Positions 35,101-43,174 of a stretch of DNA of 64,000 bases are shown here, piece after piece. Origin of the DNA: Paenibacillus mucilaginosus 3016 (GTDB lineage: Bacteria; Bacillota; Bacilli; Paenibacillales; NBRC-103111); the NCBI RefSeq assembly GCF_000250655.1, contig NC_016935.1, positions 6,838,001 through 6,902,000 of the forward strand. The letters run 5' to 3'. Within the stretch, counting starts at the first letter, position 1. Each line of letters starts with the position of its first letter. A program made the translations under genes and the position numbers. The notes under the pieces were generated by a model. That model was not told the DNA's origin. It made no database searches and worked only from the letters and a program-made list of their open reading frames with translations.

Positions 35101-35802
35101 TCAGCCCGCGGCTCCCGCCTTCAGATACCCGGCAAGCGGGCTGCCTGAGGCGGCCAGCGCTTCCGCCACCAGCCCCGCGACCTTCTGCGCGCCGAGCTCA
35201 TTGAAGTGCGTATCGTCCCGCTCCCCTTCGGGATAGTTCGGATGCTCGCCCGGTTCCAGCCAGACGAACCAAGCCTTGGACGCCTCCGCGCCCAGCTTCC
35301 GGTACGCCTCCTGCGTCCGGCTGCACAGATCGAGCAGCGGCACCTCCAGCTTCTCCGCCAGCCGCTGTACCGCAGCAGGGTAGTCCCCGTGGGACGGGAC
35401 GAGCTCTCCCACCTCATTGAACTTCCGCCGCTCCACAGAAGTGAGCAGCAGCGGGTGCGCCCCTTTGCTCCGCGCCATCTCGATGTACCGGGTCAGATGC
35501 TCCTCGTACGTGGAGCCGGGGTCCGTATGGCGTTTCTCGTCCGGCTTCTCGTCGTTATGCCCGAACTGGACCAGGAGGTAATCCCCCTCCCCGATCGAAG
35601 AAGCGATCCGGTCGAAATGCCCTTCGGCAATGAAGCTCTTCGAGCTGCGCCCGTTGCGCGCCCGGTTGCTGACCCGCACCTCCTCCGCCAGGTAAGATGC
35701 GATCCACTCGCCCCAGCCCGACATCGGCCGCTTGTCCTCCGGATAATTCGCGGCGGTCGAATCGCCGGCTATGTATACCGTGACGCGTCTATCTTCTCTC
35801 AT
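35101..35802 (-). CDS. Rhamnogalacturonan acetylesterase-like SGNH hydrolase
   Basis: A 233-residue GDSL/SGNH esterase of the YesT/RhgT type, without a signal peptide. Block I is YIAGDSTAANY (Ser), block II NRARNGRSSKSF (Gly), block III FGHNDEKPDEK (Asn) and block V DDTHFNELGAQKVA (Asp, His). It should deacetylate rhamnogalacturonan fragments and is divergent from an AraC regulator, in line with the pectin and rhamnose theme. Confidence 0.88.
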   Translation of the reverse strand: MREDRRVTVYIAGDSTAANYPEDKRPMSGWGEWIASYLAEEVRVSNRARNGRSSKSFIAEGHFDRIASSIGEGDYLLVQFGHNDEKPDEKRHTDPGSTYEEHLTRYIEMARSKGAHPLLLTSVERRKFNEVGELVPSHGDYPAAVQRLAEKLEVPLLDLCSRTQEAYRKLGAEASKAWFVWLEPGEHPNYPEGERDDTHFNELGAQKVAGLVAEALAASGSPLAGYLKAGAAG

Positions 35803-35988
35803 CTGTTGCCTGCTCCCCTCATAACCCGGCGTATGCCGGTCTTTAGCTGTGTTTCTATTTTTGATTCCCTAGACTCTTTTCATTGTAGTACAAATATCAG
35901 AAAATTAATTTGATCTTTCTGCTCTTTTTCGTTCATTCTTTCATTTATTTGTCGTCTATCCCGAGCGCCATCCAAGGAGGCCGTCCCC

Positions 35989-36868
35989 GTGAACGATGTC
36001 TACTCTCAGAAGTACACCCTGGAGAACGAAGCGTTCGCCATCCAATACATGAACTACAGGGGGTATTTCAAAATGCCCCGCGACCACCTGCACTCCTATT
36101 ACGAAATTTTTTATCTGCTCGAAGGCGAGCGGGTTTATTTTATTAACGACACGGTCTATACGGCGCAAAAAGGCGATCTCGTCATCGTCAATCCGTACGA
36201 CCTGCATCATACGTCATCCTCCGACGTGCCGGGCTTTGAGCGGATGCTGATCAATTTTACACCGGAGTTCGCGCTTCCGCTGTTCGCCGGCTCCCCTCTG
36301 GAGCTCCTCCCCTTCGCCCAGGGCTCGAAGCTGCTGCGTCTCCCGCTGAAAGAGCAGGCTGCCGCCGAGGGGCTGATCCGGCAGATGTATTCGGAATGCG
36401 CCGAAGCCCATCCCGGCTATGAGACCTGCGTCAAAGCCGCGCTGGCGCAGCTGCTCGTCCGCATCTACCGGGAATTCCTGCGGGAGAGCCGCAGCCCGGC
36501 GCCGACCGAATATACACATCCTATGCATGAGAAGATCTCGGAAATCGCCGCCTACCTCACCCGTCACTATGCAGAGGAGCTCACCTTGGAGGGCGTCGCC
36601 GCGCAGTTCTTCATCAGCCCGTCCTACCTGAGCCGGGTATTCAAAAAAATCACCGGCTATCACTTCCGCGAGTACCTCCTGCAGATCCGGGTCAAGGAGG
36701 CGCAGCGCCGGCTCAGGGAAACGCGCGACAAAACGATTTCCATAGCAGAGCAGACGGGCTTCCGGCATATTTCCCACTTCAATACGACCTTCAAAAAAAT
36801 ACGTCGGCCTGCCTCCCCTGCAGTACCGCAAGCAGCAGCAAGAGCTGCACCAGAAGAGACTTCCCTAA
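35989..36868 (+). CDS. AraC-family transcriptional regulator with cupin sensor (frameshifted)
   Basis: A 292-residue regulator once one base is removed. The N-terminal cupin domain (about 25-100; HLHSYYEIFYLLEGER, NPYDLHHTSS) senses a sugar. The C-terminal AraC domain has VAAQFFISPSYLSRVFKKITGYHF and TGFRHISHFNTTFKK. The frame breaks in an A7 run (36793-36799); six A would restore YVGLPPLQYRKQQQ and a stop at 36868. GTG 35989 has AGGAGG about 11 nt upstream. Its divergent neighbour, the acetylesterase, is a likely target. Confidence 0.82.
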
Positions 36869-36903
36869 GGCGGCAGCCGGTTTTCATCCAGTCTGCAGGG
36901 CCA

Positions 36904-36950
36904 TAAAAAAACGGAGCGGGACACCAAAGTGACCCTGCTCCGCTTTTTTT
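36904..36950 (+). terminator. Intrinsic terminator after the AraC gene
   Basis: AAAAAACGGAGCGGG and CCCTGCTCCGCTTTTTTT form a stem with one bulge and a T-run. The matching A-run allows use from either side. Confidence 0.85.
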
Positions 36951-36953
36951 AAC

Positions 36954-36984
36954 TTGACAGATAAACAGAATAAAGATACATAAT
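36954..36984 (+). promoter_or_regulatory. Sigma-A promoter of the GNAT gene
   Basis: A perfect -35 TTGACA (36954-36959) is followed by CATAAT (36979-36984, spacing 19) or TACATA (36977, spacing 17). The region is AT-rich and directly follows a terminator. Confidence 0.6.
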
Positions 36985-37027
36985 AATTTATTATTATACA
37001 AATTCATTCATTCAGGAGGCTGCACGC

Positions 37028-37474
37028 ATGTCCCTTCTTATCCGCTGCGCCGAACCGCAGGATCTCCTCCCGCTGTCCGGGCTGATGCACGATTATATCG
37101 TCGGTTTCTACGGCAATCCCTGGCCTGGGGACGATCGGATTCATAACCTGATCCGCTCCCTGCTGGAGCGGCAGGCCGGCGTTCAGTTCGTGGCCGAAAG
37201 AGAGGACGCCCTCATTGGCTTTGCCACCCTGTATTTTACATACAGTACGATGAAGGCGAACCCGATTACCATCATGAACGATTTCTTCCTGCTGGAGCCC
37301 TACCGGGGAACCGAGGCGGAAACCCGGCTGTTCACCCACTGCCGCAGCTTCTCGCTCGACAACGGATTCTCTTACATGTCCTGGATCACAGGTACGGGCA
37401 ACGAACGGGCCCAGCGTTTCTTCGATGAAGCCGGGGCCTTGCGGGGCAGCTGGGTGAACTACTCCATTATCTGA
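37028..37474 (+). CDS. GNAT-family N-acetyltransferase
   Basis: A 148-residue acetyltransferase. Motif A is in TIMNDFFLLEPYRGTEAETRLF (residues about 79-100), and motif B in GTGNERAQRFFDEAGALRGSW. CAGGAGG lies about 8 nt before the ATG. It is a single-gene unit with its own promoter. The substrate is not predictable. Confidence 0.88.
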   Translation: MSLLIRCAEPQDLLPLSGLMHDYIVGFYGNPWPGDDRIHNLIRSLLERQAGVQFVAEREDALIGFATLYFTYSTMKANPITIMNDFFLLEPYRGTEAETRLFTHCRSFSLDNGFSYMSWITGTGNERAQRFFDEAGALRGSWVNYSII

Positions 37475-37500
37475 ACGGCCAGGACACCGCCGCCGCATGC

Positions 37501-38058
37501 TTAACAGGATTGGCCCGGCTGTACCCTGCGGTAGCTTGCCGAGAGGAACGCCAGATACTTCTTGAGCACCCCTCCGCTGACATACCCGATCCACCCGGTT
37601 ACGACGCCTCCGATCAGGGTGGCCGCCATGCTGTACTCCGCGGGAATGGCAAGCCCCGGCCCCAGGTTCAGCGGAATCCAGGGAACACCGAAGGTGCGGA
37701 GCAGGCCCGCTGCAAAAATGAGGATGGAACTGATCCCAAAGCCGTACGCCAGGGCAGCCAGGAACGGAACGACAATCGCCGTGAGCAGGCCCGTTGTGCA
37801 GCAGAACCCGATGAGACGCAGGACGCCCTTGAAGGATCGGGCCCCTCTTTTCGACTCCCTGGCCTGCCCCCGGTATTCCTCGGCTATGACCTTCGGATCT
37901 CCAAGCCGGATGAGGGCGGCTTGCTCTGTCAGCCCGCTTCGTACCGCGTGGTCAATCTGTCTATCCGCCTTCCGTACCGCCTCCGAGCGCTCGCCCTCCG
38001 GCAGGCCGCTCAGATGCAGGGAGATTAATGATAAGAATTGTTTTCTTTCCGGACTCAT
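37501..38058 (-). CDS. HAAS/DUF1700-like membrane signalling protein
   Basis: A 185-residue protein. The N-terminal helical part (about 1-60: FLSLISLHLSGLPEGERSEAVR, GDPKVIAEEYRGQA) resembles the HAAS/DUF1700 domain. Three hydrophobic segments follow at about 82-115 and 140-165. Such proteins commonly accompany a PadR regulator, but none is adjacent here. AGAGGTGAAAGG lies just before the ATG. Confidence 0.75.
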   Translation of the reverse strand: MSPERKQFLSLISLHLSGLPEGERSEAVRKADRQIDHAVRSGLTEQAALIRLGDPKVIAEEYRGQARESKRGARSFKGVLRLIGFCCTTGLLTAIVVPFLAALAYGFGISSILIFAAGLLRTFGVPWIPLNLGPGLAIPAEYSMAATLIGGVVTGWIGYVSGGVLKKYLAFLSASYRRVQPGQSC

Positions 38059-38186
38059 GGCCTTTCACCTCTGTTACAATATCCAACTCTTTTCCACTCC
38101 CCTATCATACTATAGAAAGAAAACCAAATAAAGGAAACCTGCCCCTCCCCTAGCTTTACTCATTCACGATTGCGAACAACTTTAAC

Positions 38187-38215
38187 TTGCAACTTATATT
38201 TAATTTTACTATATT
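38187..38215 (+). promoter_or_regulatory. Sigma-A promoter of the YrvL-like gene
   Basis: TTGCAA (38187-38192), a 17-nt spacer and TATATT (38210-38215), inside a roughly 100-nt AT-rich stretch and 80 nt before the start codon. Confidence 0.6.
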
Positions 38216-38294
38216 TGTAATTTAATCTAAGACTATTTATACTTAATGTATCGTCCTTACTTCATCAGCCGCGCTAACCAAGGAGGGATTGTCC

Positions 38295-38792
38295 TTGTCC
38301 GATTCCGGTCAGACCTCCGGAACTCCCCCGGAAGAGCCCATGTCGTTCAAAGAGAAGACGCTGGCCGTTTCTGCCTTCGCCCTGTTTCTTGTCTTTGTGC
38401 TGATCTTTGTGCTTGCCGCCGTATTCTTCCTGTTTACCGGTACGTTTCATCTTCTCGGCATTGAGTATGATTCCTGGCGGTCGGTCTTCGTTTTTATCGG
38501 TGCAGGCTTTGTGGCGGATCTCGCGCTGGGGTTTCTCCTCCTGTTTCCCAAGGTGCTCTGTACCCTGTATTTCGCGAGGAGCCCGCGGTGGCAGCTGTTC
38601 CTTTTCCTCCTGCTGCTCCAATTCACCTTTGATCTCATCTCCGTGCATTATATCGACGAGTGGATGGATGGAGTGTCGATCGGCAGCGGAGCGGAAGCCG
38701 CCTTTGTTCTGATCATGCTGGCCCTAGACAAGCTGCTCCCGGACAGGAAGAAGGAGAAGTGGGCTCAGGGGCCTCCCCAGGGCATGAGCTGA
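38295..38792 (+). CDS. YrvL-like membrane regulatory protein
   Basis: A 165-residue protein with four hydrophobic segments (about 25-50, 62-85, 95-115, 128-143). The pattern FYLFTGTFHLLGIEYDSWRS-like followed by IGAGFVADLALGF resembles YrvL, known in B. subtilis as a negative regulator linked to sigma factor YlaC/oxalate control. TTG 38295 is taken as the start, 8 nt after AGGAGG; an earlier TTG overlaps the site. Confidence 0.65.
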   Translation: MSDSGQTSGTPPEEPMSFKEKTLAVSAFALFLVFVLIFVLAAVFFLFTGTFHLLGIEYDSWRSVFVFIGAGFVADLALGFLLLFPKVLCTLYFARSPRWQLFLFLLLLQFTFDLISVHYIDEWMDGVSIGSGAEAAFVLIMLALDKLLPDRKKEKWAQGPPQGMS

Positions 38793-38897
38793 CAGCCGGA
38801 AGGCAGCAGGAGAGCGCCCGCGCCCTTTTCCAGGATGCGGCTGAAACGTCTCTCCCTCGCGGCACGTAGAGTCGTGTATCAACGAAGCGAGGTGTTC

Positions 38898-39089
38898 ATG
38901 ATGTATCTGCTTGCCATTCTGCTGCCGCCCGTCGCCGTCCTTCTCTCCGGCAAACCGTTCCAAGCGTTCCTGAATCTCATTCTTACGCTCTGTTTTTGGC
39001 TGCCGGGCGCGATTCATGCCTGTATGGTCGTTCACGAGAAAAAGCAGGACCGCCGCATGGAGCGCCTGCAGCGGGGCTTATATAAGTAA
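38898..39089 (+). CDS. YqaE/Pmp3-family membrane peptide
   Basis: A 63-residue protein with two hydrophobic helices, MMYLLAILLPPVAVLLSGKP and LNLILTLCFWLPGAIHACMVV, matching the UPF0057/Pmp3 family of small stress-related membrane proteins. The charged tail HEKKQDRRMERLQRG is cytosolic. Two adjacent ATG codons follow GCGAGGTG; either may be used. Confidence 0.88.
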   Translation: MMYLLAILLPPVAVLLSGKPFQAFLNLILTLCFWLPGAIHACMVVHEKKQDRRMERLQRGLYK

Positions 39090-39114
39090 GGGGGCCCCAC
39101 GCCCGATTGACCCG

Positions 39115-39158
39115 AACAAGAAAAGGCCGGCTGCAGCGCAGTCCGGCCCTTTCTTGTT
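39115..39158. terminator. Bidirectional terminator
   Basis: AACAAGAAAAGGCCGG and CCGGCCCTTTCTTGTT pair over about 16 bp. It separates convergent YqaE and aminoglycoside adenylyltransferase genes. Confidence 0.9.
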
Positions 39159-39166
39159 CCTCCCGC

Positions 39167-40057
39167 TTACCCGTCCGCTTCTCCATACAGCTCCACTGCA
39201 TCCTCCGGCAGCGCTCTGACATAGTGGAGATGGGCCGTCACCCTTCGGTCATCCTCCTCCGGATAGGCATAGCCGAAATGCGAAGCCACGTCCTGCGCCG
39301 TCTCCCGGAACAGCCCGCCCATCGCGAACAGCGCCTCCCAGATCCGTTCGTAATCCCCGTCCGCGTAGGTCCCGACATAGGCCTCCCACAGCTTCGGCGC
39401 GAGATGCTTCTCGAGATGCTTGCCGGCCTTGCCGGTTGCAGCCGTGAATCCGCTGTGGATACCGACATGCCACTCCAGCATGCGCACGAGCATGCTCCGG
39501 ACCGGCCCTTCCATCATCGTCTTGGCGTAAGGAAGCTCGCGGCGCCAGAGTCCTTTGGCGACGTACGTGCTTACCCACCAGAATTCATTGCAGCAGGCGG
39601 CGAAGGACTGCGGGGCCGGCGGCTGCGTCAGATAATCCCGGTCACTGGGCGGCGGATACGGTTCCAAGGTCCCGGCCTTATCGAGCAGCAGAACGCTCAG
39701 GCTGTCCCCCGGCAGCTTGTCCCTCCGCTCATAAGGGATCAAAGTCAGGTCGATCCGGTTCCCGTCGGCGAACTGCATCAGAAACGCAAAACGGCTGTAT
39801 TCCCCTGTCACATCGGGCTCCGTCTCCATCTCGTCGGGTGTCTGCATGATCATCATCCCGCCAAAGCGCCGGATCCATGACCGGTCCCGGACGAACGGGC
39901 CGACCTGCCTGACGAAGAACACAATGTCATAATCCTGAAAAGGATCGCGGCGTGCCTTCGGATTAACCCGTGAGCCGTTCATGATCACGGCCCGGATGCC
40001 CTCCTCCTCGTTCGCGAAGCTGAGGATGGTGTCCATCATTTCCCGTTCGCTGCGCAT
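39167..40057 (-). CDS. aadK: Aminoglycoside 6-adenylyltransferase (AadK/AadE type)
   Basis: A 296-residue nucleotidyltransferase that adenylates streptomycin at position 6. The nucleotidyltransferase signature is AVIMNGSRVNPKARRDPFQDYDIVFFV (about 23-49, GSR and DxD). RIDLTLIP follows, and the C-terminal helical domain has WWVSTYVAKGLWRRELPYAK. The length matches chromosomal AadK. Base composition is like that of its neighbours, so an intrinsic rather than recently acquired resistance gene is likely. Confidence 0.92.
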   Translation of the reverse strand: MRSEREMMDTILSFANEEEGIRAVIMNGSRVNPKARRDPFQDYDIVFFVRQVGPFVRDRSWIRRFGGMMIMQTPDEMETEPDVTGEYSRFAFLMQFADGNRIDLTLIPYERRDKLPGDSLSVLLLDKAGTLEPYPPPSDRDYLTQPPAPQSFAACCNEFWWVSTYVAKGLWRRELPYAKTMMEGPVRSMLVRMLEWHVGIHSGFTAATGKAGKHLEKHLAPKLWEAYVGTYADGDYERIWEALFAMGGLFRETAQDVASHFGYAYPEEDDRRVTAHLHYVRALPEDAVELYGEADG

Positions 40058-40092
40058 GTTCAGGCCCCCTCATCTTATTCGGTTGGTTCGGT

Positions 40093-40485
40093 TCAATCGT
40101 ATGCTGCCTGGCCGATATACTCGAGCTCGCCTGCCGCCGTCCCGCTTCGCAAGTGCTCCGCATCATACGCCAGGTTGTACACGAGGATTACTGTATTGAA
40201 CGAGCGGCTCAAGGGCCCGATCTCCTCCATGAAAGCCGGAATGATCTCCTCGTCGTAAGAATGCCCTTGAAGCAGGCTCTCCCAATCGGCAGCCGGCGTT
40301 TCCTTGAAATTCAGCTCGATGAAGTCCGGATCGTACCGGAACGCAAAGTCTCGCTCAAACGGGGAAGGCACATAGTCCCCGTCTTCCGTATAGCTTCCTT
40401 CGACATAGGCCTTCGCCGCCTCCTCCGAGCTCCATGAGCCCAGCCAGAGGGAAACGCGGCTCCCGTCCGTCAGGTCCTTGTCCAT
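40093..40485 (-). CDS. Immunity protein 22 (Imm22)-like
   Basis: A 130-residue acidic protein. VSLWLGSWSSEEAAKAYVE near the start, then GDYVPSPFERDF and FIELNFKE, match the Imm22 type of polymorphic-toxin immunity proteins. No toxin gene adjoins it. It lies between the aminoglycoside transferase and a secreted repeat-motif protein and may share a transcript with the latter (33 nt apart). Confidence 0.75.
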   Translation of the reverse strand: MDKDLTDGSRVSLWLGSWSSEEAAKAYVEGSYTEDGDYVPSPFERDFAFRYDPDFIELNFKETPAADWESLLQGHSYDEEIIPAFMEEIGPLSRSFNTVILVYNLAYDAEHLRSGTAAGELEYIGQAAYD

Positions 40486-40518
40486 GCTCTTCGTCCTCCT
40501 TTGTCCACTGAGATGCCA

Positions 40519-41490
40519 TCACGGGTCCACTCCCGCCGAACCCACATCCTGGATCTCCCTGGGGGCTTCAGCGGCAAACGCACCGTCCTTCCACCTCCGG
40601 ATGACCTCCATATAGGCCCCCCTCGTCTGATCATAATAAATGTTCCGGAAGGCCAGCTTCCCCGTCCTGCGGTACCGGATCGATTCCCGGTGGTCCGCCG
40701 AGTAAATCTCCTTCGCCAATACCTGGAAGCCCTCCGGGCCAATGGTCAGCAGCACATAGAAATTCCCATTGCTCCCGCCCCATTGGCCGACCGTGAAGTC
40801 GGGCCGCCCGTCGTCATTGTAATCGTCAAAGAGCAGCCGGAACGGCTCCCCCTTGCGGAAGATCATCTCCCCGCCGCCAAAAGCCCCGTTCAGAGGAAAC
40901 CGGCTGAGCTCCCGGCCATCGGATGTCTCCGCCACCGCCTCGAAGGTGCCGTGAAGGTGCGTCCCCTCGAAGGCGCCCGGGTTCGGGTCTGTCCGCTCCT
41001 CGCCTTCCGTCATCCGGATGCGGACCGTGTCCGTCCGGCCGTCCCCATCCGCATCCGCCTTCCCTTCGCCGACGACCGTGCCGGCGGCAATCCCGGGAGC
41101 TGCGGGTTCTAGCAGCGGAAGGGCTTCATGTCCGGCAGCTGCGGGCTCCGACGAAAGGGCCTCTTGGCCTGGAACAGCAGTCTCCGGCGGCACGGCCTCT
41201 TGGCTCGGGCCAGCAGGTTCCGACGGACCGGCTTCCCCTCCCGTCTCCCGGGTCGGGCGGCCCCCGGCGGTGTCGAGGACCACCGTCTGCCCCTCCGCAA
41301 TCTGCGTGATTACCAACCCCGGCTTGGAGGCGGGTCCCCCGTCATGTTCCGGGGAATGGGCCTCCGTCCCCAGGGCCGGTGAAGCGGAGCCTGGGGTCGG
41401 GGCAAGCTCCTCACGAGCGCTCCCCAGCAGGGAGAGCCCGGCCGCAGCGGCAATGCCCCCGACTAGCACGATAATCCAGGTTCGATGCAC
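40519..41490 (-). CDS. Secreted protein with Asp-rich (FG-GAP/VCBS-like) motifs
   Basis: A 323-residue protein. The N-terminal signal anchor is WIIVLVGGIAAAAGLSLLG. An Ala/Pro/Gln-rich low-complexity stretch (about 40-135) leads to a folded part with two Asp-box motifs, DADGDGRTDTVRI and DDYNDDGRPDFTVGQ, typical of calcium-binding FG-GAP-like repeats. I do not recognise a named family. GTG 41490 is chosen because GGAGAG precedes it. Function is unknown. Confidence 0.65.
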   Translation of the reverse strand: MHRTWIIVLVGGIAAAAGLSLLGSAREELAPTPGSASPALGTEAHSPEHDGGPASKPGLVITQIAEGQTVVLDTAGGRPTRETGGEAGPSEPAGPSQEAVPPETAVPGQEALSSEPAAAGHEALPLLEPAAPGIAAGTVVGEGKADADGDGRTDTVRIRMTEGEERTDPNPGAFEGTHLHGTFEAVAETSDGRELSRFPLNGAFGGGEMIFRKGEPFRLLFDDYNDDGRPDFTVGQWGGSNGNFYVLLTIGPEGFQVLAKEIYSADHRESIRYRRTGKLAFRNIYYDQTRGAYMEVIRRWKDGAFAAEAPREIQDVGSAGVDP

Positions 41491-41707
41491 GGTGTTCTCT
41501 CCATTCCAGTCAGAAGTGCTTACCGAGTCAGACGGCGCCATACAGTAAAAAGTTGCTGATTGTCCCCGAAGCATTCTTTGCACACCGGGCTGGGCTGTCA
41601 CGAAATGCCCTCAGCTGCCGAAACAACCCGGAAGCCGAAGCTGCCGGGCTGTGAGTCCCTGCCATATGGATTACGTGTCCGCGCGGGGTACCCTCGTGCC
41701 CCCTCGC

Positions 41708-42667
41708 TCAGTTCAGCTTGCGGACCGGCTCCCCGGCCAAAAACGCTCGGATATCCTCCACGGCATCCCCGTAGAAGGTGCGGTAGTTCCGCTCGGTCAC
41801 ATATCCGAGATGCGGGGTGGTCAGCACATTCGGCAGCGTCCGGAACACGTCGTCCGCCGGGAGCGGCTCCCGGTCGTACACGTCAACCCCCGCGCCGGCA
41901 ATCCAGCCCTCCTGCAGCGCTTCGACCAGGGCCTCCCGGTCGACGATCGGTGCGCGGGAGGTATTGATGAGATAAGCGGTGGGCCGCATCCGCTTCAGCT
42001 CCTCCCTGCCGAGCAGCCCTCGCGAACGGTCGCCGAGCACGAGGTGGACCGAGACGAAGTCGCTGCTCTCGAGCAGCTCTTCCTTCGAGGCGGCAAGCTG
42101 CACGCCGACCTCTGCGGCCCGCTCCGCCGTGAGGTTCGGGCTCCAGGCTGCGACCTCCATGCCGAAGGCCAGGCCGACGCGGGCCACGCGGGAACCCACG
42201 GTGCCAAGGCCCAGCAGGCCGAGCCGCTTGCCGTACAGGTCGATGCCGAGCGTGCTCTGCCAGGGCCCGTTCGACCGCAGGGCCTGATGCTCCGGCACCA
42301 GGCGGCGGGCCAGCCCGAGGATGAGCGCCCAGGTCAGCTCCGGCGTCGGCTCCGGGTTGCCCCGGGTTCCGCAGACGGCGACCCCTTGCCCAGCCGCGGC
42401 CGCCAGATCGACCGAGGCGTTGCGCATGCCCGTCGTCACGAGCAGCTTCAGCCGGGGCAGCCGCCCGAGAAGCGAAGCGCGAAACGGCGTCCGTTCCCGC
42501 ATGATCACGATAATCTCGAAGCGCTCAAGGGCGGCCGCGAGCTTGTCCTCATCGTCCTCGTGTTCATGGAAGAATTCCACCTCCACCCGGTCCTCCAGGG
42601 AAGACCAGTCCGCAAGCGAGGCTGCAGCCCGCTGGTAATCATCCAATACAGCGCAGCGAAGTTTCAT
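41708..42667 (-). CDS. D-2-hydroxyacid dehydrogenase
   Basis: A 319-residue NAD-dependent dehydrogenase of the D-isomer family. The Rossmann motif is LGLLGLGTVGSRVARVG (about 148-164), with catalytic Arg and Glu regions in YLINTSRAPIVDREALVEAL and the catalytic His in TTPHLGYVTE. The substrate could be phosphoglycerate, glyoxylate or another 2-keto acid; the short length argues against PGDH. A repeat element lies upstream. Confidence 0.9.
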   Translation of the reverse strand: MKLRCAVLDDYQRAAASLADWSSLEDRVEVEFFHEHEDDEDKLAAALERFEIIVIMRERTPFRASLLGRLPRLKLLVTTGMRNASVDLAAAAGQGVAVCGTRGNPEPTPELTWALILGLARRLVPEHQALRSNGPWQSTLGIDLYGKRLGLLGLGTVGSRVARVGLAFGMEVAAWSPNLTAERAAEVGVQLAASKEELLESSDFVSVHLVLGDRSRGLLGREELKRMRPTAYLINTSRAPIVDREALVEALQEGWIAGAGVDVYDREPLPADDVFRTLPNVLTTPHLGYVTERNYRTFYGDAVEDIRAFLAGEPVRKLN

Positions 42668-43174
42668 AGTGAGGCACCCTCCCCATCAGATCCAATGCAT
42701 GCCATTACCAACCCTTACCTGTGAAGGGTTCGCCGGATGGCCGGCTTTTTCCTTCCGTGCATGGAATAGAGGGCTCTTTCTGTTTCCTTGGCAGGTTCAC
42801 AACCTTGTAATCCGGCAAGCTCAGCTTCCTCCCGCTCCGTGTTCGTTCCCATGCAGGCTGCAGGATCAACCGATTCCGGCGGCCTGCCTAAATAGCGGAA
42901 CGGAGATATCTTATTTCGATTTTTCCTGCCCTGCTCAGGGGAATAACGGAACTCAGGTATCTTATAGTTACCGATTGTACTGCAAAATCCTGATTTCGCC
43001 TGAAATAGCGAACCTCAGTTCCGCTATCTCCTGAATAGGTCCTTCGAGCGGCAGAATAGCGAACCTCAGTTCCGCTATTCGCTTCCCTCACCCATCGGCA
43101 CGCGAACACCAAACAAGCCCGCCTTTCCCTCCAAAGGAAAAGCGGGCTTGTTCTATACACACAGGGCCGCGTCC
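42668..43174. other. Intergenic region with repeat element
   Basis: No gene is seen. Copy 3 of the 187-bp element occupies 42892-43078. The stretch 43085-43160 contains GCGGGCTTGTT and its mirror AACAAGCCCGC, a terminator-like stem for the leftward ABC exporter gene. Confidence 0.7.
42892..43078. repeat. 187-bp four-unit intergenic element, copy 3
   Basis: Units are at 42892-42914 and 42943-42965 (forward) and at 43005-43027 and 43056-43078 (inverted). Spacers are again 28, 39 and 28 nt. The two inverted units are identical to each other. GGAAC is intact in all four. It lies downstream of an ABC exporter and upstream of the dehydrogenase start. Confidence 0.92.

Noticed and set aside
34924-35148. 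74-codon frame after the PatB-like gene
   Set aside because: No ribosome binding site, low-complexity composition, and it overlaps the end of the acetylesterase gene on the other strand.
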